Part shown: piece after piece, positions 56,724 through 64,000 of the stretch
How positions within the stretch are numbered: the stretch's first letter is position 1
How the letters are laid out: each line of letters starts with the position of its first letter
Origin: Jaltomata sinuosa
Lineage: Eukaryota; Streptophyta; Magnoliopsida; Solanales; Solanaceae
Assembly (NCBI GenBank): GCA_003996215.1
Contig: QJPP01000681.1
Span: forward strand, 62,001-126,000
Reading direction: 5' to 3'
Length of the DNA: 64,000 bases
Notes under the pieces: generated by a model
What the model saw: only the letters and a program-made list of their open reading frames with translations
The model's database searches: none
What the model was told of the DNA's origin: nothing
Made by a program: the position numbers and the translations under genes

Positions 56724-58666
56724 TGTCACGCCCAACACTAAACCCTAGACATAAAATAGGACCTAAGATCACAAGTGACCCCAAGATAACCCTGAAAATG
56801 GCATATCACAAGCATACTTAATATAACATTAAACAAGCAGAAGCATATTGAATAAATCATAACTGAAAATAGGTGAAATAATAGTCTGTCTAAAAATCAA
56901 CAGAACTACATAAGTGGAAGTCTGACTCTATGTCTGAAAGCCTCTAATAATGATGAGTTGTTCGGAAAAGTCCCCCAGCTAACTCAAAATACAGAAAGTA
57001 AGGACAAACTGACTAACTCAAAAGCATGTAAAATATATGTCCTCGGATGATGAAGACTCACCACTGACTGTCGTTGATATGGCACCGGGTGAGCTAATCA
57101 AGAGGCTGAAATTGAGAACCTGAACCTGCATCATGATAGGATTCAACATATAGAGTATGCATCAGTACTTTGAATGTACTGAGCATGAGAGATATGCAAG
57201 GCTGACTGGAATATAAATATGTTAAAATACTGAAATGCTGTAAACTAAACTAATCTGCATGACATAGGCCCCAAAATATAAGCATGCATAAATAGCTTAA
57301 AATGCAAGAGTAAACTGAAAACATGCTGAAAGCTAAGAATAAATATAAGTTGTGGGCCTAGGGTACCATACTAAAACTAATACTATGCGAGCCACATGAG
57401 TTAAACGTGGAGTCTGATGTATACTCCCCATCGAGAGAACCCAATATACCTTGCCAGGGTATAAAGGCATGACTGTGGCATGATCACTAAATTTGATACC
57501 CAACAGAAGGGACTTATAAACCTACGTTGGCACGTAGTTCTGGGACCTTAAGGCTACACTAAACCCCGATCAAACTTGGTGCTAAACACTACTCCCAAAC
57601 TGAACACTAATAGCTAATTTCAAAACTGGGATCCGGAGTTTCTGAGTCAAGACTAGACTAGTCTAAAATCTCTGTTTTTGTGAAATGTTGTAGAAGACTA
57701 AAGCTAGCTAAATTTCTGATTTCTTTTAAAGCCCATATTGATGATCTAGGTTTAATTTTGAAGAAAGCTAACACTTTTAAAAAAGTGCTATAATTTAGGG
57801 CTAAGTCCTTGATTTTCCCAAAACACTTTGAATGTCTAAGCAATTCAATAAAAACCAGTATCTATAATTAAAATAGTATGAATCTCATATGTAAATGATG
57901 ATCATGAATTTCTAAATCGATCTGCATAAAAGGACAAGAACCCTAATTTTTAAGTTCATGAAAATCATCAAAAGAGTATGAGGGTTTTGGGCGTAAGGGC
58001 AAACTAAGCCCTTACTGAATTCCCACATATCTCGTGGATGAAAATCCCTGCAAGAAGCTGAAGTTAAAGCCTGGAGGAGAGAACCCTAGGTTTGGAAATT
58101 TGGAGAAGAATACTCCTTTTTGCTAGAGAACTGACTTGAGAGGAAAACTGATTTGTTTTGGGAGTTTTCCTAAATAAAATAAGCCTAAGACTATTTATAG
58201 TCGGAGCTAAAATAAGAAGGAAAAGGTCTGAATTGCCCCTGAGGAATTAACTTAAAATATGCTAAATAACACGCGTCTCAGGTTCCACGGATGGGTCCCA
58301 TGACTCATGGAAACTTCCACAGCTCATGGAACCCTGTCGTGGTTCCTGAGAAGGAAATCTGAGCTACATGAATGGGTTCCACTAGAATGGTCCACGACTT
58401 GTGGAAACTTCCACAGGTCGTGGCTCCCACCCATGGATCCTGACTGGCTGGTGACTCGCAGGTCTGAGTTCCACGGCTTGTGAAACCAGTCTATGGTTCT
58501 CAAAGGGAAAATCAGTCCTCTGATCTGATTCCAAGAATACAGTTCATGACTCGTAGAAGCTTTCATGACTCGTGGAACTGACTCGTGGTTCGTCTGACAG
58601 TTGAAATTTTTAATTCTTTCAAGTTTTTTGAGCTGAGTGTAGGCTTGGAAGTTCTGGGGTGTTACA
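56724..58666 (-). repeat. 5' LTR of Tekay E
   Basis: 1943 bp from TGTCACGCCC to GGGTGTTACA on the + strand. The TATA box is at 58191-58200 (- strand) and the dyad array at 58265-58590. Confidence 0.93.
58265..58590 (-). repeat. U3 dyad array, Tekay E 5' LTR
   Basis: Same order of words as 51255-51612, with different CG to TG/CA changes in individual words and a few words lost by small deletions, which accounts for part of the length difference between the two LTRs. Confidence 0.75.
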
Positions 58667-58671
58667 GTATA
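58667..58671. repeat. Target-site duplication of Tekay E, right (GTATA)
   Basis: GTATA follows TGTTACA; the left partner is GTAAA. The uninterrupted unit 1 of the outer protease duplication reads GTAAAGGTGGGA, supporting GTAAA as the original. Confidence 0.75.
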
Positions 58672-61600
58672 TGTGGGAAAATTTATGTTGTTAGTAGAAC
58701 TTGTGATATTGGATTGTACAGTTGACAATGTCATCCCATTAATCTTAGGATGGCCATTTTTATCTACTGGAAAAACGTTGATGGACTCGGTAAGGAGTAA
58801 GATTAAAATTTGAGTTAATGATAAAGAGGCCACTTTCCAAGCTAGCAAAGGGATGAATCTACCAACTAAGTACCATATTATCTTTCTCATTGATGTTATG
58901 GATAATGTGGTTAAGGAGGCAATAGAGAAAAAAACAGAGAAATAAAGTTTTGGTGAGGTTTTGGCTGCAATCTTGGTCAACTTTGATGGAAGGGACATGA
59001 AAGGGTATGTTGAGACGGTTAACTCTTTTGAGGGGTTTGGCTTGTATATATACAAACCTAAGAACCTCTCACTAGATTTGGAGAATTGCGCTATTGCACC
59101 TACAAAATCATCAGTCATCGAGCCCCCAAAGCTAGAATTAAAATATCTTCCGGCGCACCTCAAATATGACTTTTTGGGAGCTGATAACACTTTAATTGTA
59201 ATTGTTTATTCTTTTCTTACTAATGTGCAGGTTAAAAGGTTGCTTGAGTTGTTGAGAAAAGACATACGTGTCATCAGATGGATAATTAAATATATTTGCA
59301 AAATTCCCATAGGTATTTGTGAGCATAATGTAAAGCTAGAAGAAGAGAGTACACCAAGTATTGAACACCAATGGAGGTTAAATAAAGCAATGCAAGAGGT
59401 GGTAAAGAAATAGATTATTAAGTGGCTTGACGAATGAGTGGTTTATCCTATTGTAGACAGTCTTTCGATCAGTCTAGTGCAGTGTATGCCATAAAAAGGA
59501 GGCATAATAGTGGTCACTAACAAAAAAATGAGTTGATTCCTACTAGATCTGTCACAGGATGATGAGTTTCAATGGACTGCATAAAGTTAAATGCGGTAAC
59601 ATATAAGGACGAATCCCCTATGCCTTTCATTAATCAGATGCTTGATAAGCTAGTTTAAAGGTGATACTATTGTTTTCTGGATGGGTACTGTAGGTATAAT
59701 GAGATCAATATTGCATTAGAGGATCAAGAAAATACCACATTCATATATCCTTATAGGACGTTTCAATTCAACCGGATGCCCTTTGGTCTTTGCAATGCTC
59801 CTGCTACTTTCCAGCGCTCTATGATGTCCATTTTCTCAGAGATGGTTAAAGGTTACTTGGAGGTATTCATAGATGACTTTTCAATCATTAGAGACTCATT
59901 TGAAGACAGTTTTGATCATCTTAGACAACTATTTGAAAGATGTGAGGCTATGAACCTGGTGCTGAATTGGGAGAAGTACCACTTTATGGTACAAGAAGGG
60001 ATTGTTCTTCGCAACAAAGTCTTTGAAAAAGGGATCGAGGTAGACCAAGAAAAAAATTGAAATCATCTTAAAATTGCCTTCTTCAACATCTGTGAAGGGC
60101 GTCTGATGTTCTTTGAGATATATTGGGTTTTACAAGAGATTCATCAAAGAATTCTGCAAGATATCTAACCCCATGTGCAAGCTTCTTGAAAAGGAAGCTC
60201 AATTCAAATTTTACAGTGAATGTTTAAAAGCGTTTTAGGAACTGAAGAAGAGATTGATTGAGGCCTTAGTTATCGTAGCTCCTGATTGGTCATTACCAAT
60301 TTTAACTCATATGCAATAGGAGTGGCTATGCTATTGGTGTAGTGATAGGACATAGGTATGATAAAATAATGCATTTGGTATATTATGTAAGAAATTCACT
60401 GAATGGAGCACAGAGAAACTAAATTGTAACTGAAAAAGAGATGCTAGCTATTATCAATGCATTTGAGAAGTTTAGAACTTATTTGTGATCTAATGTTGTT
60501 GTGTACATAGATCATACAACAATCCGGTACTTAATGTCAAAAAAGTATGTCAAACTATGGTTAATCAGATGGGTATTGTTGCTACATGAGTTCGATTTTG
60601 AAGTCAAAGACAAGAAAGGAACTGAGAATTAGGTGGTTGACAATTTGTCACGCCTAGAAAAGACTGTCCAATGATGCTTTTCCACATGAGCAATTATTAG
60701 CCATTTCTGATGACATAGAACAACGATATACAAATATTGCTAATATTCTGGTAGTAGGAACCATTCCAAAGGATGTGAAGAATTATCAGAAAAAGAGGTT
60801 TTTGAAAGAGGCTCGCTATTACGATTGGAAAGAACCCTATCTCTTTCGTATTTATAATGATAACATAATTAGATGTTGTGTGCTGGAAGATGTGACGCTG
60901 GATATTTTAAATGACTATCATAACTCTCCAATTGGGGTCATCATTCAAAGAATCAAACTACAACAAAAGTGTTGGAATGTGGTTATCATTGTCCGAAATA
61001 GTATCATGATGCGAATCTGATGGCCCAAAACTCTGATCAATCTTAGCAAAAAGGAACTATCTCAAGGAAGAATTAAATGCCACATAACTTTTTACTAGAG
61101 GTGGAATTATTCGACATTAAGGGAATTGATTTTATGGGTGGTCCCTTTATCAGCTCACATGGGATTAGGTACATTTTGGTGGCAGTAGGATATGTATCCA
61201 AATGGGTAGAAGCCATATCCCTACAAAAGAATGATGCTCGAAGTGTCACATCATTCCTCAAGAAGAGCATCTTTACTCGTTTTGGTACACCTTACACCAT
61301 AATAAGTAATGAGGGCTCGCATTTTTGCAATAGAGCCTTTGCTGGGTTACTAGAGAAATTTGGGTTCAAGCACAAGGTAGCTACTACATTTCATCCACAA
61401 ATGAGTAGCCAAGTTGAAGTCTCCAACAAGGAGATCAAGAGCATCTTAGCAAAGTCTGTTAATACTAATCAGACCGATTAGTCCTAAAAACTAGATAATG
61501 CTTTGTGGGCTTAACATACTTCCTACAGGAGTCCCATTGGAATGTCACCATACCATCTAGTATCGAGAAAGCATGGCATCTTCCAGTTGAACTAGAGCAC

Positions 61601-62030
61601 AAGGTTATGTGGGCCCTCAAAAGTTAAACTTGGATTGTACTGACGCTGCAAAACTCATACACTCCCAACTAAATGAGATAGATGAATCTTGTCTCCACTG
61701 ATATGAGAGTGAAACCCTGTACAAAGAACAAATGAAATTGGTACATGAAAAGAAGATTTTCAAAAGAGATTTTCAGTTAGGAGATTCAATGTTGTTGTTC
61801 AATTCTTGACTGAAGTTATTTCATGGAAAGTTGAAATCAAAATAGTGTAAGCCATTCAAGGTGGTAAGTATGTCACCCCGTGGAGTAGTGGATCTAGAGT
61901 CTTAGGATGGTTCTCAAATGTGTAAGGTGAACAAAAAAAGAGTGAAGCACTATATGGGTATTTTTGAGAGAGATCAATTGGTGGAAGAGCTTCATCTCAA
62001 GAAGAGACCAGAGCCTAAAGCAGAATAATG
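58672..62030 (+). pseudogene. Rest of protease, RT, RNase H and integrase of outer Athila
   Basis: It resumes at GKFMLLVELVILDCTVDNVI and LILGWPFLSTG. 58961-59413 is the region before RT (ILVNFDGRDMKGYVETVNSF, DLENCAIAPTKSS). RT at 59420-60300 includes MPFGLCNAPATFQRSMMSIF and the catalytic VFIDDFS (about 59870). RNase H remnants lie at 60300-60660. Integrase at 60690-62030 has KGIDFMG, but the second catalytic Asp is Asn (IISNEGSHF, near 61310); VEVSNKEIKS keeps the Glu. The C-terminal part after 61481 has many stops; the end is near 62028. Confidence 0.85.
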
Positions 62031-62068
62031 ATTGGTAACATGTATAGATATGACGTTAAATCAGGCTA

Positions 62069-62086
62069 CTTGGGAGGAAGCCCAAG
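62069..62086 (+). other. Conserved hairpin motif after pol, outer Athila
   Basis: CTTGGG, AGGAAG, CCCAAG: a perfect 6-base stem, preceded by GACGTTAAATCAGGCT as in the inner element, about 40 bases after the pol end. Confidence 0.65.
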
Positions 62087-63711
62087 TATAGTTGTAAATA
62101 CTTAGTTATTTAACTTTATGATATTTCTTCATGTGTAGGAAATAGCAGGAGTATCAGTTGTAGAAATAAGCTAAGGAAGGTAGAAAAAGTAATGCATCTA
62201 CGTAACAAAGTATGGACTATCACAGGTCTATATGAACTGTTGATGTCATTATGGGGAGAAAAACTTTAGTCCAAGTCACTGAATAAAAGTTACAGTGGCT
62301 TTTATCGACCGTAAGGAACCATGAAGGTTCATAAACCTACCATTGATTCTATCCCAAAATTTAAAACACAAAAAAGGTAGTACGATGGTGTTGACAATTG
62401 GTAAGGACCTAGGACGTGTTGTCCCATGTTTCGTGACTCCTTTGACACAATAGAGTAAAATTTTGTTACAATGTATGATGGAGATGATGATCTATCACAT
62501 TTCATTATGATACTTAGACAGACTGTATGACTTTCCCATATATAATCACAGCTGAGTGATCATAAGAGGGGCCATCAAAACCTATTATGGTCTGTGCTAA
62601 CCTTCATCGCCTGTTCGAAGGGTTTAAATACCCGATGTATTTTCAAATTACCCACTTCCTCTAATAGTTTCTAACTCTCCTCTTCTCTCAAACTTCTACT
62701 AACAAGTTCAATGTACCAATACCTCAACTTCCATGACCATTCAAAAGAGAAGCATAACTTTAATTTTCACAATCAAGCACAGACTAGCACAAACACACTA
62801 TTCTGCACTTTGGAAAACTTGAAGCATTAGATAAAGTAAGGTCTCTATACCACAATATTTCTTCAAGGGTGATTAATTTATGATAATAGTGGTGGAGACT
62901 AGTTCCCCCATGATGACTTGCAACACCTACGATAACTACGAGCATAAGCCCAAATCAACCATATCCTAGGCATGAATACTGAAAGTGTTAGGGTGTTTGA
63001 AATTGATTTTCGGGAATGGGTGTTTGGTGTCTTCTAAGGACTCAATCGTTGGGTGTGATTGAGTTTAAGTTGGTCATGTGTTCATACCCTTTTGGTTGGA
63101 GGGAATTATGATAAGTGATTCTAAAAATAGATTTAACCATTGTTTTTCCTGCCAAACGACCAATAATTTACTTTTTAGAAGTTGTAACATAACTAGGTAA
63201 AGTATGAGTAACATAGTTGAATCTGAGATAATTGCATGAGAATAGCACAGCTTGCAATTTCAATGATGGAAAGTGATTATATGACTATGAATGGGTTCTA
63301 TGAGAAAAAACCTTAACTTTATTGTATGATGAGATTTACGAACTATAGAACACATCTATAGTCCATAACCTTAATCATATGGTGAAGGAATCAAGTATTG
63401 AAACACTGTCTATCACTTATGGAGCATATGATGGACCCATAATGCTCAATATGGTCTGTAACATGTACCAATGAGAACCTGATATATGGTCAAAAACTAA
63501 TACAAGTTTTGGTAGAGATTATGAACCGTTAATCCTTGAGATGGTTTGTACTCTCCACCATTGTTAGTAATTTTCCTAGATACTTATATTGGATTAATGT
63601 TACGACACACATGATGGACCGTCCTCTTGTTTGATGGTTTGTAAAGAATATAAAAAAAATCCAAAGTTTTTTGTTCATGTGTATGTGTACTATCATTTGT
63701 GTCTCACAAGT
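62087..63711 (+). other. Post-pol spacer of outer Athila with promoter-like leader and putative intron
   Basis: No reading frame. TTTAAATA at 62623 is followed by a pyrimidine-rich leader (CCACTTCCTC, CTCTCCTCTTCTCTC) and a donor-like TAAG/GTCTCT at 62840/62841. An acceptor-like TCTCACAAG precedes the env-like ATG at 63712. Words such as ATGGACC and ATGGTCTG recur at 62215 and 63390-63620, related to the inner dyad family. Confidence 0.45.
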
Positions 63712-64000
63712 ATGGTACCCAAAATTCAACCGCAATGGGAGGTGGTAGAAACCCCGCGAGTCAGGGTAAAGAAACGTCTAAGAAAATAGACACTTGGCTG
63801 TAGGATGAACCTACTAATACAAAGGAAGAGGTTCAAGAGACATTGAGGCCTTGTACCACTAGTTATTAGGTGCGAGTATAAGCACCACCTTCCTAGTCTA
63901 GTGGAGGGGGAGGGGGTTCTTCATCATCCTTGCCTAGCCTAGGTGGTACCAATATTGATACTGAGGAAGATGCTAACCAAGTGAGTGCATCAGAAGAAAA
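63712..64000 (+). pseudogene. Start of env-like ORF, outer Athila (cut by window end)
   Basis: ATGGTACCC aligns with the inner ATGGTGCAT. After a frameshift GRNPASQGKETSKKIDTWL matches the inner REPASQG start, and GGGGGSSSSLPSLGGTNIDT matches the inner EEGGSSSSSSA region. Stops near 63771, 63801 and 63866 break it. The conserved core would lie beyond the window. Confidence 0.65.

Larger units (their letters stand above)
36061..58666 (-). mobile_element. Tekay copy E, full-length but interrupted by an Athila element
   Basis: Both LTRs, PBS, gag, pol with chromodomain and polypurine tract are present on the - strand. The 3' LTR is split: 36061-36128 and 49745-51685. It lies within the protease region of the outer Athila and is flanked by a 4-of-5 target duplication. 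Removing the inner Athila and one CTAAC leaves an LTR of about 2009 bp, against 1943 bp for the right LTR. Confidence 0.92.
33640..64000 (+). mobile_element. Outer Athila-type element (interrupted, runs off window)
   Basis: LTR end, PBS, gag and the first part of protease lie at 33640-36060. The rest of protease, RT, RNase H, integrase, a long spacer and the start of the env-like ORF lie at 58667-64000. The two halves rejoin in protein across the Tekay E insertion (VLV before it, GKFMLLVELVILDC after it). It is the oldest layer of the nest and the most decayed. The 3' LTR is outside the window. Confidence 0.85.

Noticed and set aside
58324..59190. 288-residue ORF on the - strand
   Set aside because: It spans the Tekay E LTR dyad array and antisense of the outer Athila pol; composition is that of a shadow frame and it crosses an insertion boundary.

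Overview
This window looks like nuclear DNA of a flowering plant, most likely a Solanum-type nightshade. That is inferred from the retrotransposon families recognised, not from a marker gene. No intact host gene is present. Nearly everything is decayed, nested LTR retrotransposon DNA, with one LINE remnant, one fragment of a plant cuticular-wax gene (CER1-like) and a small unrecognised promoter-plus-ORF unit.

Layout. (1) 1-12832, + strand: a tandem array of two Tekay/Del-type chromovirus (Ty3/gypsy) copies sharing a middle LTR. Positions x and x+7069 are homologous up to about 4098. The second copy has lost everything from mid reverse transcriptase to within its 3' LTR. The array sits in (2) an L1-type LINE remnant, 12833-15262 (+): ORF1 with a CCHC knuckle, and the start of the endonuclease. 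(3) 15712-26402, - strand: Tekay copy C (15712-22047), with the 3' half of another Tekay copy (D, 22048-26402) abutting its gag at a precise LTR end. (4) 26403-27005 (+): a third chromovirus fragment joined head-to-head to D. (5) 27006-28136 (-): a broken ORF with a TATA box and a G-box palindrome in front. (6) 28255-31303 (-): a Reina/Galadriel-like chromovirus with LTR, PBS, gag, protease and a clean reverse transcriptase, cut off after RT. (7) 31419-32512 (+): five 3'-terminal exons of a CER1-like gene. (8) about 33640 to the window end (+): a three-level nest. An old Athila-type element is interrupted in its protease region by Tekay copy E (-, 36061-58666), whose 3' LTR is in turn interrupted by a second Athila element (+, 36129-49739). 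The inner element has a perfect 5-bp target duplication, CTAAC. Tekay E has a 4-of-5 duplication, GTAAA/GTATA.

How it works together. Each element once encoded gag, aspartic protease, reverse transcriptase, RNase H and integrase. The Tekay copies add a C-terminal chromodomain, and the Athila copies add a separate env-like ORF after pol. None looks autonomous now, because stops, frameshifts and catalytic-residue losses are frequent. Many stops are TAG where sister copies have CAG, as expected from decay of methylated cytosines.

The less ordinary signals are: dense arrays of short dyad-symmetric words in the U3 of both lineages (CCACG..CGTGG in Tekay, AACGG.CCGTT in Athila); a promoter-like, intron-containing leader before the env-like ORF in both Athila copies; a hairpin just after the pol stop in both Athila copies; and a snap-back type inverted junction at 26395-26407. 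I saw no CRISPR array, operon, phage, or rRNA or tRNA gene.
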